A DNA stretch of 64,000 nucleotides from assembly GCF_041021955.1 (NCBI RefSeq), contig NZ_CP158375.1, positions 1,922,001-1,986,000 of the forward strand, written 5' to 3'. Positions 1-7,723 of this stretch are shown piece by piece. Below the pieces are notes generated by a model. The model was not told where the DNA came from. It made no database searches and saw nothing but the letters and a program-made list of their open reading frames with translations. Positions within the stretch are counted from its first letter, which is position 1. Each line of letters begins with the position of its first letter. Origin of the DNA: Caulobacter sp. 73W (GTDB lineage Bacteria > Pseudomonadota > Alphaproteobacteria > Caulobacterales > Caulobacteraceae). The position numbers were made by a program, and so were the translations under genes.

Positions 1-146
1 GAGCGCCTATGCCGCGCGCCAATCACCGCGGCCACCGCGCGGCCGGCCACTGCGCGGCCTGCGAGGGGCAAAGGGGCGGCGCGCCAAAGGGCTTGAGCGA
101 TCTTGAGGGCGGGGTTTTTCAGCTCGCCCAGGGTCGAGGAGGTCAT
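1..146 (-). CDS. Possible CDS, 5' end only, runs off the left edge
   Basis: The minus strand reads open from an ATG at 146 to the window edge, giving about 48 residues that begin MTSSTLGELKNPALK and continue Ala/Arg-rich. An in-frame stop lies a few codons upstream of the ATG, so no longer start is available. I see no good Shine-Dalgarno sequence. It follows the small stress-type membrane genes on the same strand and could belong with them, but I recognise no family. It may be a chance reading frame in GC-rich DNA. Confidence 0.25.
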   Translation of the reverse strand, partial: MTSSTLGELKNPALKIAQALWRAAPLPLAGRAVAGRAVAAVIGARHRR

Positions 147-203
147 GCCCCGCTCATAAACCCCAGATCGTCAGTGGTCACCCTTTGGCGGCGATCGCAA
201 AGC

Positions 204-272
204 TTACAGGATGAACGACGCCACCGCGGCGACGACGACCACGAGACCCACGATGTAAATGATGCTGTTCAT
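204..272 (-). CDS. Tiny single-pass membrane protein (22 aa)
   Basis: The peptide starts MNSIIYIVGLVVVVAA and is almost entirely one hydrophobic helix of about 18 residues. A near-perfect Shine-Dalgarno sequence (GAGGAGGAAG) sits directly upstream of the ATG, which is the main reason to call it a gene. A paralogue with the same N-terminus MNSIIY and the VVVV core lies at 2370-2444, also behind a strong ribosome binding site. A GGAAC motif at 327-323 on the minus strand could be part of a stress sigma-factor promoter, although no clean -10 element follows it. Function unknown; peptides this short are often missed by gene callers. Confidence 0.6.
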   Translation of the reverse strand: MNSIIYIVGLVVVVAAVASFIL

Positions 273-373
273 TGAACTTCCTCCTCAAAGTTACGCGGAG
301 AAAAATCGTAGATCCGTCAGGCGTTCCAAACTTGACCTCAAGCCTCGGCCTTGTGGCCCCCGCGCTAGAAAGA

Positions 374-397
374 AGGGCCGCTCTTACGAGCGGCCCT
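374..397 (-). terminator. Rho-independent terminator of the DUF3618 operon
   Basis: A 10-bp GC-rich stem (374-383 with 388-397) closes a 4-base loop. On the minus strand it is followed by TTCTTTCT. It lies about 25 bases past the stop of the DUF3618 gene and before the tiny gene at 204-272, so the two are probably separate transcripts. Confidence 0.75.
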
Positions 398-420
398 CTC
401 AAAGCTGAAGAGGCCGGAGC

Positions 421-1263
421 CTAGCGAGCTTGATCTTGAATGTCGGCGCGGGCCGCCTCGATGCCCCGTTCCACCACGCTTTGCGCTTTCTCGAGAAGCG
501 AGCCGCCTTCCTGGCCGCCCACCAAGCCTTGCTGCTCGGCCTCGTCACGCACCTCATCGTAGACGGTCGCCGCGACGTGCTTGGCGCTTTGAACCCCGCG
601 CTCGGCGAAGCTGCGACCTTCATCGAGCATCTTGTCGCGGGCTGATCCGAACGTGCGGTCTTCCAGGTCGGTCGAAGGCAGGGCGGCGCCCAGCGCGGCG
701 CCGACGGCCAGACCAAGTCCCCCCAGGACCAGAGGCTCACGCTCCATGAGGGCATTGAACCCTGACGACGTCTTGGCCGACAGGCCCGCTGCGGCGGCGC
801 TCGCTGAGTGACCGGCGTCCTTGATCGCATCGGCGGCCGAGCCCGCCAGGTTCTTGACCTGATCGGCGGCGTCGCTGGCCTTGGCTCCGATGGTCGCAGC
901 GCCATCTGCAAGTTTCGAGGCTGCCCCCCGCGCCGCATCGCCGCCCTCGTCCTGCCCACCGGACTGTCGTCCGGTCAGGTCCCTATTCATGGCGTTCCAC
1001 TGCGCGGTGGAGGGCTTGGCCTTGTCGCCGAGCATGAGCCAGGCGAACCCGGCCCCGATCATCGCCACAGCCAGAGGATTGTCGCGCACCTGGGCGCCCA
1101 GGTTGGCCGCCATCTGGGAGGAGCCGGAGCCCTTGAAGGCCGAGGTCAGCTCGTCGATGAGCTGACCGGGGCTCATCTTATCCTTCAGCGCTTCGACGGT
1201 GCGATCGAGGTCACTGCGGGTCTCTTCGACCTCGCGTTCGATTTCATGAGACGGACGGGTCAT
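421..1263 (-). CDS. DUF3618 family membrane-associated protein
   Basis: This 280-residue protein opens with the DUF3618 signature (EIEREVEETRSDLDRTVEAL), a charged helix usually found beside DUF1469 proteins. Hydrophobic stretches near residues 62-78 and 178-196 could insert in the membrane, and the regions between are Ala/Lys/Asp-rich amphipathic helix. Its ATG overlaps the stop of the DUF1469 gene (ATGA), so the two are translationally coupled. It is the last gene of a minus-strand operon that starts near 2444 and is closed by the terminator at 374-397. Proteins of this group are common in alphaproteobacterial stress regulons, but their molecular function is not known. The family call is good; any role is inference. 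Confidence 0.85.
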   Translation of the reverse strand: MTRPSHEIEREVEETRSDLDRTVEALKDKMSPGQLIDELTSAFKGSGSSQMAANLGAQVRDNPLAVAMIGAGFAWLMLGDKAKPSTAQWNAMNRDLTGRQSGGQDEGGDAARGAASKLADGAATIGAKASDAADQVKNLAGSAADAIKDAGHSASAAAAGLSAKTSSGFNALMEREPLVLGGLGLAVGAALGAALPSTDLEDRTFGSARDKMLDEGRSFAERGVQSAKHVAATVYDEVRDEAEQQGLVGGQEGGSLLEKAQSVVERGIEAARADIQDQAR

Positions 1264-1649
1264 TGCACCTGCTCCTTGGCGAGGTGGACGTCTTTTTCCA
1301 CCTGACGAATGGTTCGATCGGGAGTGAGATTGGAGATCTTGGCGGTCTTGGCTCCGGCCTTGAGCAGAACAACGCCAAGGACGGCGACGCCCACGCCCAC
1401 CAGCAGCGCCGCCCAGGCCGGATCCATCACCTTGGACAGTGCCAGAACCAAGGCCTGGAGCAGGACCATCAAGGCTGCGAGCAGGCAGATGGCCCCGGCC
1501 GCCAACTCGCCACCGCCCTTGGCCAAGGTTTGAAGCTTCTCAGAGAACTCCGCGCGGACAAGCTCGGATTCTTTGCGCAGCAGCGTCGTCAGATCGCTTG
1601 TAAGGGAGCCCAGGAGCTGAGGGATCGATCGGTTTTCCGTATCAGACAT
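1260..1649 (-). CDS. DUF1469 / phage holin superfamily III-like protein
   Basis: The protein has 129 residues. An N-terminal amphipathic segment (residues 1-45, with SIPQLLGSLTSDLTTLLRKE) precedes two adjacent transmembrane helices near residues 50-75 and 80-102 and a charged tail. This is the layout of the YqjE/DUF1469 family, which is grouped with phage holins by fold only. It sits between the amphipathic protein at 1653 and the DUF3618 protein at 421, with a 4-bp overlap to the latter, a gene pairing often seen in proteobacteria. A structural role in the envelope is likely but unproven. Confidence 0.85.
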   Translation of the reverse strand: MSDTENRSIPQLLGSLTSDLTTLLRKESELVRAEFSEKLQTLAKGGGELAAGAICLLAALMVLLQALVLALSKVMDPAWAALLVGVGVAVLGVVLLKAGAKTAKISNLTPDRTIRQVEKDVHLAKEQVQ

Positions 1650-1652
1650 CTC

Positions 1653-2354
1653 TTAAAGCCCCCGGATCGGCTGCTGCGGGTCAGTCTGGTTGGCCGGGTC
1701 TGCGGCTGCGTCTTGGCCTGCGCCTCCGACAAATTCAGCGGCGGTCAGATCACCAGCCAGATCCGCCATGTTCTGACCGGGGACCGTAGGCGTCGGCCTT
1801 TGGATGAGAGCCTGATCGACATCACCGCCCGCGCTCTCGGGCTGCCGCTCTGCACCCTGAGGCTGCGTTGTGCCGGACGGCTCAGCCGTACCGCCGCTCA
1901 GGTGATGCTCCGAACTACGAGCGAACCGGCCCAGGGCAAATCCAGCAAGCACCGAGCCCGCGACGAACGCCGTGGGATTGTGACGCCCGAAGTCGCGGAC
2001 CGTATGGATCATCTCTTGGGGAGACTTGTCGCTGAGCGAACGGGTCAGTTGCTCAAGCCCATCCACGGCTTGACCGAGCAGCTGAGAGGCGAAGGTCTGA
2101 TCCCGCTCTTCGAGTTCGTCGCCGGCTTTACGCATCGCAGCGGCGAAGTCCTCCATGGCGGTCGCGATCTGCGCCTTTTTGTCCTCGGCGGCGTGCTCTG
2201 CCTTGTCCTTGGCGCTCTGCGCGAAGGACCTAGCCTCGTCGGCGACATAATCCCTGGCTTGTCCCAGCGTCTCGCGGACCGCGTCCGCGTCGCTTCGCAG
2301 GGCGTCCGTCGAAGAGTTCGTGGCGGATGCGGGGGTTGGTGTGGGGTCTGTCAT
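1653..2354 (-). CDS. Amphipathic stress-operon protein, unknown function
   Basis: This 233-residue protein has a Ser/Asp/Ala-rich N-terminus, then a long Lys/Glu/Ala helix (about residues 35-115, with ARSFAQSAKDKAEHAAEDKK) resembling late-embryogenesis-abundant or YtxH-type stress proteins. One hydrophobic segment near residues 128-146 (NPTAFVAGSVLAGFALGRF) follows, and the tail is Pro/Gln-rich and probably disordered. The start is supported by GGAGG seven bases before the ATG. It lies between a tiny membrane peptide gene and the DUF1469 gene on one strand. I recognise no named family with certainty. A desiccation or envelope-stress role is inference from composition and context. Confidence 0.75.
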   Translation of the reverse strand: MTDPTPTPASATNSSTDALRSDADAVRETLGQARDYVADEARSFAQSAKDKAEHAAEDKKAQIATAMEDFAAAMRKAGDELEERDQTFASQLLGQAVDGLEQLTRSLSDKSPQEMIHTVRDFGRHNPTAFVAGSVLAGFALGRFARSSEHHLSGGTAEPSGTTQPQGAERQPESAGGDVDQALIQRPTPTVPGQNMADLAGDLTAAEFVGGAGQDAAADPANQTDPQQPIRGL

Positions 2355-2369
2355 TTAATCCTCCAGCGA

Positions 2370-2444
2370 TCAGGCAAGGCCGAGGAAAGACAGAACCGCG
2401 ATGACGACGACCACAAGGCCGATCAAGTAGATTATGCTGTTCAT
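2370..2444 (-). CDS. Tiny single-pass membrane protein (24 aa), first gene of the operon
   Basis: The peptide begins MNSIIYLIGLVVVVIAVL and is one hydrophobic helix. The Shine-Dalgarno sequence GAGGAGGG lies just upstream of the ATG. It is a clear paralogue of the 22-residue peptide at 204-272: the first six residues and the VVVV core are identical. It heads the operon with the 233-residue protein, DUF1469 and DUF3618 genes, behind a candidate sigma-T promoter at 2475-2501. Function unknown; it might act as a small membrane regulator or scaffold for its neighbours, which is speculation. Confidence 0.65.
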   Translation of the reverse strand: MNSIIYLIGLVVVVIAVLSFLGLA

Positions 2445-2474
2445 CACAGACCCTCCTCAGCAAATGGCGCATGA

Positions 2475-2501
2475 GGAAGCTGTGGGGAAAAAGCTAGTTC
2501 C
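2475..2501 (-). promoter_or_regulatory. Candidate EcfG/sigma-T general stress promoter
   Basis: On the minus strand GGAAC (2501-2497) is followed after exactly 17 bases by CTTCC (2479-2475). The alphaproteobacterial general stress sigma factor (SigT in Caulobacter) recognises GGAAC-N16/17-CGTT. The -35 element matches perfectly and the -10 only partly. It lies about 30 bases upstream of the tiny membrane gene and would drive the whole operon. Confidence 0.5.
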
Positions 2502-2685
2502 CGCTCAATAAGCTTCGCTGCGGAATAATTTGCAGTGAAGTTTATTATGGGGTGTCATTTTTACTGCACCTTGAACCAGAAGCAGGGTCGGAAAGCTGAG
2601 CCTTCCGACTTGCTCCTCTCAATTGCAAAATCGATGCGAGGCCCTGCGCGGATCACGGCGTGCCCCGCCATCCGACGGCGACCGG

Positions 2686-4140
2686 TTATCGAGCCGCCTT
2701 CGCTGCGATAGCCGTTGTGGACTGTCCATCGACGAGATTGGCCAGATAGATCCGCCCGCCCCTCGCCTTGACCACGTCGCCGCCGACGACCGCGTCCTCG
2801 GTGTAGTCAGCGCCCTTGATCAGGACGTCCGGAGCCAAGGCCTCGATCAGATTCAGCGGCGTCTCCTCGTCGAAGGCGACGACGGCGTCCACGCCCTTGA
2901 TGGCGGCCATCACCCGGGCCCGAGCCTCCAGCGGCTGAATGGGCCGGGTGGGCCCTTTCAGACGCGAGACCGATGCGTCGGTGTTCAGGGCCACGATCAG
3001 CCGGTCACACTGCTCGGCCGCCTGCTTCAGTAGCGAGACGTGCCCCGGATGAACCAAGTCGAAGCAGCCGTTGGTGAAGCCGACGGTGAGGCCCTGGCGC
3101 GCCCAGTCGGCGCGCAGGTCGCTCATGGCCTTCAGCGGCAGCAGGCTCGTGATCCCGTCGGCCCGCTGAACAGGACCGCGAAGCTCGCTTATCAATTCGC
3201 TGGGCGTGGCCACCGCCGTGCCGTGCTTGGCGACCACCACCCCGGCGGCGGCGTTGGAAAGCCGCATGGCCGCCTCGATCCGTAGGCCCGAGGCCAGGCC
3301 CAAGGCCACAGCGGCGACCACCGTGTCGCCCGCGCCGGATACGTCGAACACCGACCGCGCCGTGGTCGCCAGATGCACCGGCTCGGCGCCGTCACGGAAA
3401 AGAGACATGCCCTTTTCCGAACGCGTCAGCAGGACCGCCGCGCCACTGACGGCGAAGGCCGCCGCCGCCGCGCCTTGCGCCTCGGCGTCGCTCTCGCAGG
3501 CCAGGCCCGTCGACAGCGCCAGCTCCTTGCGGTTCGGGGTGACGAAATCGGCGCCGCGATAGGCGCTCAGATCGCGCCGTTTGGGATCAACGATGGCCGT
3601 CGCGCCCTTGGCCTTGGCTAGCGCGAACAGCGCCGCCAGGACACGATCGCTGAGCAGGCCCTTGCCGTAGTCGGAGATCACCAGCACGCCGCCCTGGGCC
3701 AGCACCTTTGAGACGGCCGCCAGCACCGCGTCCTCGTGCTCGGCGCCCAGGGGCGTGCAGTCCTCGCGGTCGACGCGGATCATCTGCTGCTGGCCCGACA
3801 GGTAGCGCGTCTTCAGCGCCGTCGGACGCCCCACGGCCTTGACCAGATGGGCGGCGGCCGCCCCGTGCGCCGTCTCCAGAAGATCCGCCAGGCGCTCGCC
3901 GTCCGCGTCATCGCCCACCACGCCGACGAGGTCGGCCTGGCCGCCCAGCGCCAGGACATTGGCGGCCACATTGGCCGCGCCGCCCAGGGTCCACCGCTCG
4001 CCGTTCACATGCAGGACGGGCACCGGCGCCTCGGGCGAGACCCGGTCCACCTGGCCAAAAACATAGTGGTCGAGCATCAGGTCGCCGACGACGACAACAC
4101 GGCCCCGGGCCAGTTGTCCGACCTGTTGGATATCCTGCAT
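2686..4140 (-). CDS. hldE: Bifunctional heptose-7-phosphate kinase / heptose-1-phosphate adenylyltransferase
   Basis: HldE phosphorylates D-glycero-beta-D-manno-heptose 7-phosphate and later adenylylates the 1-phosphate, making ADP-heptose for the LPS core. The N-terminal two thirds is a PfkB-type sugar kinase (GGAANVAANV near residue 50, GAGDTVVAA near 270). The C-terminal part, from about residue 335, is a cytidylyltransferase-fold domain with NGCFDLVHPGH. I place the start at the ATG at 4140, which has GGAG five bases upstream; an in-frame TTG at 4167 would add nine residues but has weaker support. At 484 residues it is full length. It is divergent from rfbCBA, fitting a surface-sugar locus. 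Confidence 0.95.
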   Translation of the reverse strand: MQDIQQVGQLARGRVVVVGDLMLDHYVFGQVDRVSPEAPVPVLHVNGERWTLGGAANVAANVLALGGQADLVGVVGDDADGERLADLLETAHGAAAAHLVKAVGRPTALKTRYLSGQQQMIRVDREDCTPLGAEHEDAVLAAVSKVLAQGGVLVISDYGKGLLSDRVLAALFALAKAKGATAIVDPKRRDLSAYRGADFVTPNRKELALSTGLACESDAEAQGAAAAAFAVSGAAVLLTRSEKGMSLFRDGAEPVHLATTARSVFDVSGAGDTVVAAVALGLASGLRIEAAMRLSNAAAGVVVAKHGTAVATPSELISELRGPVQRADGITSLLPLKAMSDLRADWARQGLTVGFTNGCFDLVHPGHVSLLKQAAEQCDRLIVALNTDASVSRLKGPTRPIQPLEARARVMAAIKGVDAVVAFDEETPLNLIEALAPDVLIKGADYTEDAVVGGDVVKARGGRIYLANLVDGQSTTAIAAKAAR

Positions 4141-4273
4141 GCGCGCTCCGGCCCTGACGATCGCCAAGCTCTATCGCGGGCCCCGCCCGATGGAAATCCC
4201 GCACGATACGGATGCAATCATCGGCGTCTGCGAGTAAGGCGGGGGCTCGATAAGCCCTTGGACGCTCTCAGTC

Positions 4274-4849
4274 ATGGACGTCAAACGTCTCGCGATTCCC
4301 GAAGTGATGGTCTTAAAGCCCCAGCGCGTAAGAGACGCGCGCGGCTTCTTCACCGAGCTCTACAGCTACGCCAAGACCGCAAAACTGGGCCTGCCAGTGT
4401 TCGTCCAGGACAATATGAGCCTGTCGGAGCAGGTCGGAACCCTGCGCGGCCTGCACTTCCAGACCCCGCCTCATCCTCAGGCCAAGCTGGTCAGCGTGCT
4501 GAGCGGCGCGGTCCTGGATGTCGCCGTGGACGCCCGCCGCGGCTCGCCCACCTTCGGCCAGCATGTGAGCCACGTCCTGGACGCCGATGGCGGCGAGCAG
4601 ATGTTCGTGCCAGTCGGCTTCCTGCACGGCTTCGTCACCCTGAAGCCGGACACGCGGGTGATGTACAAGGTGTCCGACGTCTACGCGCCAGGCTGCGACG
4701 GATCGGTGCTGTGGAGCGATCCGGATCTGGCGATCGACTGGGGCCTGGGCGCTGATCAGGCGATCCTGTCGGCCAAGGACGAGGGCGCGCAACGTTTCGC
4801 GGACTTCGCCTCGCCCTTCGAGTACGCGCCGCCGGAGCCCGTCACGTGA
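4274..4849 (+). CDS. rfbC: dTDP-4-dehydrorhamnose 3,5-epimerase
   Basis: This enzyme epimerises C3 and C5 of dTDP-4-dehydro-6-deoxyglucose on the way to dTDP-L-rhamnose. The 191-residue length and motifs fit RmlC/RfbC: DARGFFTELYS, LRGLHFQ with the active-site His, the VSGAVLDVAVDAR-type cupin strand, and FLHGFVTL. Its end overlaps the GTG start of rfbB by 4 bases, so the two are coupled. The start ATG has no strong Shine-Dalgarno sequence. Rhamnose made here would feed O-antigen or another surface polysaccharide. Confidence 0.95.
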   Translation: MDVKRLAIPEVMVLKPQRVRDARGFFTELYSYAKTAKLGLPVFVQDNMSLSEQVGTLRGLHFQTPPHPQAKLVSVLSGAVLDVAVDARRGSPTFGQHVSHVLDADGGEQMFVPVGFLHGFVTLKPDTRVMYKVSDVYAPGCDGSVLWSDPDLAIDWGLGADQAILSAKDEGAQRFADFASPFEYAPPEPVT

Positions 4850-5898
4850 AACTGCTCGTCACCGGCGGCGCGGGCTTCATCGGCTCGGCGGTCATCCGCC
4901 TGGCGATCGCGCGCGGCCTGTCGGTCGTCAACGTCGACAAGCTGACCTACTCGGCCAACCTTGCAAGCCTGGCGTCGGTCGAGGCGCACCCCGCCTACGC
5001 CTTCGAACAGGCCGACATCGCCGATGCGGCGGCCATGGCGCAGGCATTTCGCAAGCACCAACCCGACGCGGTGATACACCTGGCGGCCGAGTCGCACGTC
5101 GACCGCTCTATCGACGGACCGCTCGCCTTCGTGCACGCCAACGTCACCGGTACGGCCGTCCTGCTGCAGGCTGTTCGGGACTATCTGGAGGGCCTTGAGG
5201 GGAGCAAACGGAACGGCTTTCGCTTCCATCATGTGTCCACCGACGAGGTGTTCGGCGCCCTTGGAGTGGACGACCGGCCGTTCGATGAGAACACGCCTTA
5301 CGCCCCCAACTCTCCCTATTCGGCTAGCAAGGCGGCGTCGGACCATCTGGTGCGGGCCTGGGGGGAGACCTTCGGCCTTCCCTATGTCTTGACCAACTGC
5401 TCCAACAACTACGGCCCCTGCCAGTTTCCCGAGAAGCTGATCCCGGTGACGGTGCTGCGCGCTCTGGCCGGCCAGACGATCCCGGTGTACGGCCAGGGCC
5501 TGAACGTGCGCGACTGGCTTTTCGTGGAGGATCACGCCGAGGCGCTTCTGCTGGTCCTGGAGAAAGGGCGGCTGGGCCAGACCTACTGCATCGGCGGCGA
5601 GGCCGAGCGGCGCAACATCGACCTGGTCAAGAGCCTCACCGCCGTTCTCGATCAATCGCGGCCGTCGTCGGCGCCCCACGCGGACCTCATCGAGTTCGTC
5701 ACCGACCGTCCCGGCCACGACCTGCGCTACGCCATCGACATCGCCAAGATTCGCGGGGAACTGGGCTGGTCACCGCGCACCGCTATCGAGGAAGGTCTGG
5801 AGCGCACCGTGCGCTGGTACATGGACAATGAAGCCTGGTGGCGGCCGCTGCTGGCCCGCGACGGGGTCGGCCGGCGGCTCGGACTATCGTCCCACTGA
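4846..5898 (+). CDS. rfbB: dTDP-glucose 4,6-dehydratase
   Basis: This extended SDR enzyme converts dTDP-glucose to dTDP-4-dehydro-6-deoxyglucose with bound NAD. The nucleotide motif GGAGFIGS is at residues 7-14, HLAAESHVDRS is near residue 80, the catalytic TDE appears as HVSTDEVFG near 130, and the YSASK Tyr/Lys pair is near 160. At 350 residues it is of normal length. It starts with GTG overlapping the rfbC stop (GTGA) and is followed 57 bases later by rfbA. Confidence 0.96.
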   Translation: MKLLVTGGAGFIGSAVIRLAIARGLSVVNVDKLTYSANLASLASVEAHPAYAFEQADIADAAAMAQAFRKHQPDAVIHLAAESHVDRSIDGPLAFVHANVTGTAVLLQAVRDYLEGLEGSKRNGFRFHHVSTDEVFGALGVDDRPFDENTPYAPNSPYSASKAASDHLVRAWGETFGLPYVLTNCSNNYGPCQFPEKLIPVTVLRALAGQTIPVYGQGLNVRDWLFVEDHAEALLLVLEKGRLGQTYCIGGEAERRNIDLVKSLTAVLDQSRPSSAPHADLIEFVTDRPGHDLRYAIDIAKIRGELGWSPRTAIEEGLERTVRWYMDNEAWWRPLLARDGVGRRLGLSSH

Positions 5899-5955
5899 GC
5901 CTGCGCTGTAGTATCGAGGCTGATCGGCCTGTCGGCCCAAGGAACAAGACCAAGA

Positions 5956-6843
5956 ATGCGACGTGGGATCATTCTGGCGGGCGGCGCCGGCACGCGGCTG
6001 CACCCGCTGACCTTGGCGGTGTCCAAGCAACTGCTGCCCATCTACGACAAGCCGATGATCTACTATCCGCTATCGGTACTGATGCTGACCGGCATTCGCG
6101 AGGTGCTGATCATCACCACGCCCGAAGATGCGGACGCCTTTAAACGCCTGCTGGGCGACGGATCGCGGGTCGGCATGAAGCTGACCTATGCCGTCCAGCC
6201 CTCGCCCGACGGCCTGGCTCAGGCGTTCATCCTGGGCGAAGCGTTCCTCGACGGTGGTCCAAGCGCCCTCGTCCTGGGCGACAACATCTTCTACGGGGCG
6301 CAGTTCGGAGGCCGGCTCGCGGCCGCGAATGAACGCGAACAGGGCGCCACTATCTTTGGCTACACGGTGGCGGATCCCGGCCGCTATGGCGTCGTGGATT
6401 TCGCGCCCGACGGCCGCGTCCTGTCGATCGAGGAAAAGCCGGCCAAGCCGAAGTCCAACTACGCGGTGACCGGGCTCTACTTCTATGACGCCCAGGCGCC
6501 GGCCCTCGCCCACACGCTCAAGCCCTCGCCGCGAGGCGAGCTGGAAATCACCGACCTCAACCGCCTTTATCTGGAGAGCGGCGACCTGCGGGTCGAGCAG
6601 CTCGGCCGCGGCTTCACCTGGCTAGACACTGGCACCCACGACAGCCTGATCCAGGCCGGGGAGTTCGTCCGCACCCTGGAACAGCGCCAGGGCTTGAGGA
6701 TCGGGTCGATTGAGGAGATCGCTTTCAACAAGGGATGGATCGACGCCGATGCGCTCCTCGCCGCCGCGGGCGGCGTGCGTAATGACTATTCCGACTATCT
6801 GCGGGGGCTTGCGCTCGGCGAGATCACCCCCAGCGCAGTCTAA
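5956..6843 (+). CDS. rfbA: Glucose-1-phosphate thymidylyltransferase
   Basis: RfbA joins dTTP and glucose-1-phosphate to dTDP-glucose, the first step of the rhamnose pathway. The nucleotide-binding signature [11 protein letters not shown] is at residues 8-18, [11 protein letters not shown] near 32, and GDNIFYG near 108; the protein is 295 residues, the usual size. Two genes of the pathway, rfbC and rfbB, lie directly upstream. The fourth gene, rfbD (dTDP-4-dehydrorhamnose reductase), is absent; a VapBC module begins only 66 bases after the rfbA stop. Confidence 0.96.
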   Translation: MRRGIILAGGAGTRLHPLTLAVSKQLLPIYDKPMIYYPLSVLMLTGIREVLIITTPEDADAFKRLLGDGSRVGMKLTYAVQPSPDGLAQAFILGEAFLDGGPSALVLGDNIFYGAQFGGRLAAANEREQGATIFGYTVADPGRYGVVDFAPDGRVLSIEEKPAKPKSNYAVTGLYFYDAQAPALAHTLKPSPRGELEITDLNRLYLESGDLRVEQLGRGFTWLDTGTHDSLIQAGEFVRTLEQRQGLRIGSIEEIAFNKGWIDADALLAAAGGVRNDYSDYLRGLALGEITPSAV

Positions 6844-6868
6844 TGAAAATCCTCGATTGAAGATTCAG

Positions 6869-6903
6869 CCTCCATGGATATACATAGCGTATATCCATGG
6901 AGG
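6869..6903. promoter_or_regulatory. Perfect palindromic operator over the vapB ribosome binding site
   Basis: Two perfectly complementary 14-base arms (6869-6882 and 6890-6903, left arm CCTCCATGGATATA) flank the 7-base spacer CATAGCG. The right arm contains the GGAGG that serves as ribosome binding site of the antitoxin gene at 6909. VapBC complexes normally bind such inverted repeats to repress their own operon. Because the arms can also pair in RNA, the site could hide the ribosome binding site in a hairpin. Confidence 0.75.
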
Positions 6904-6908
6904 TCATC

Positions 6909-7130
6909 ATGGTTCGAACTTCTCTTTTTCTTTCCAACCGCTCGCAGGCGGTTCGCTTGCCTAGGGATGTCGCTTTTCCTGAAGGCGTCAGCGCGGTCAC
7001 CATCGTCAAGGAAGGCAAGAAGCGGATCATCATGCCTGCCAACGCCGCCTGGGACGATTTTTTCGACGAACCCGGCATCGACCTAGGCCCGCGTATGCAG
7101 CCGTCTCAGTCGGATCGAGAAACATTCTGA
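6909..7130 (+). CDS. vapB: VapB-type antitoxin
   Basis: The 73-residue protein (MVRTSLFLSNRSQAVRLP) has the AbrB/SpoVT-type N-terminal DNA-binding fold typical of VapB (the RSQAVRLP motif) and a C-terminal tail with acidic patches that should wrap the toxin. I choose the ATG at 6909, which has GGAGG five bases upstream, rather than the in-frame ATG at 6897, which lies within the palindrome. Its stop overlaps the toxin start (TGATG), the classic coupled arrangement. Presumed to neutralise VapC and repress the operon through the palindrome at 6869-6903. Confidence 0.9.
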   Translation: MVRTSLFLSNRSQAVRLPRDVAFPEGVSAVTIVKEGKKRIIMPANAAWDDFFDEPGIDLGPRMQPSQSDRETF

Positions 7131-7540
7131 TGCTACGGTACGCACTCGATACGAACCTTTGCATCAGAGTGCTGCGGGACCGCCCGCCGCAAGCGCGAGA
7201 GCGCTTTAACGCGACAAGCGACAGTCTGAGCATATCAACAGTTGTGCTGACGGAGTTGTTGGTAGGCGCGAGAAAATCAGACCGCCCCGAGCAAAACTTA
7301 GCCCGGGTCGAGCACTTCGCGGATCGGCTCGAAGTCCTCGCCTTCGATGCAGCAGCCGCGGACCATGCCGCGGACATCCGCGCGCGGCTCGAGGCCAAAG
7401 GATCGCCGATTGGGGCTTATGACGTGCTCATAGCGGGTCACGCCCGAAGCCAAGGACTGATCCTGATCACCGGAAATCTGCGAGAATTTCAGCGCGTTGA
7501 AGGATTGCGCTGCGAGGACTGGCTCGCGGCGAAGAGCTAG
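7130..7540 (+). CDS. vapC: VapC-type PIN-domain toxin
   Basis: This 136-residue PIN-domain protein is probably a Mg-dependent endoribonuclease that cuts tRNA or rRNA when free of its antitoxin. The acidic residues are present: YALDTN near residue 4, the Glu in TVVLTELLVGA near 43, AYDVLIAGHA near 99, and a late TGNLREF. It overlaps vapB by one base. Immediately after its stop the sequence turns into a decayed ilvA fragment, which marks a rearrangement boundary. Confidence 0.92.
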   Translation: MLRYALDTNLCIRVLRDRPPQARERFNATSDSLSISTVVLTELLVGARKSDRPEQNLARVEHFADRLEVLAFDAAAADHAADIRARLEAKGSPIGAYDVLIAGHARSQGLILITGNLREFQRVEGLRCEDWLAAKS

Positions 7541-7713
7541 CGGGCGCGGAGGTGTGGGTGAAGTTCGAGAACCTGCAGTTCACCGCCGCCTGCAACGAGC
7601 GTGGCGCGCTCAACGAGCTGCTGCGGCTGTCCGAGACAGAGACGAAGCGCAGCGTCATCGCCGCCAGCGCAAGCAACCACGCCCAGGGCCTGGCCTATCG
7701 CGCGCCCCGTTTG
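7541..7713 (+). pseudogene. Decayed internal fragment of ilvA (173 bp)
   Basis: This stretch aligns without gaps to 8532-8704 inside the intact threonine dehydratase gene; by my count about 19 of 173 bases differ (roughly 89% identity). It covers residues 34-91 of the enzyme. There is no start codon or Shine-Dalgarno sequence of its own, and the PLP-binding lysine motif AAYKERGA has become AACNERGA, so it cannot be functional. It sits directly between the stop of one VapC toxin and the end of a second toxin gene on the other strand. Confidence 0.9.
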
Positions 7714-7723
7714 AGAAGCGCCG

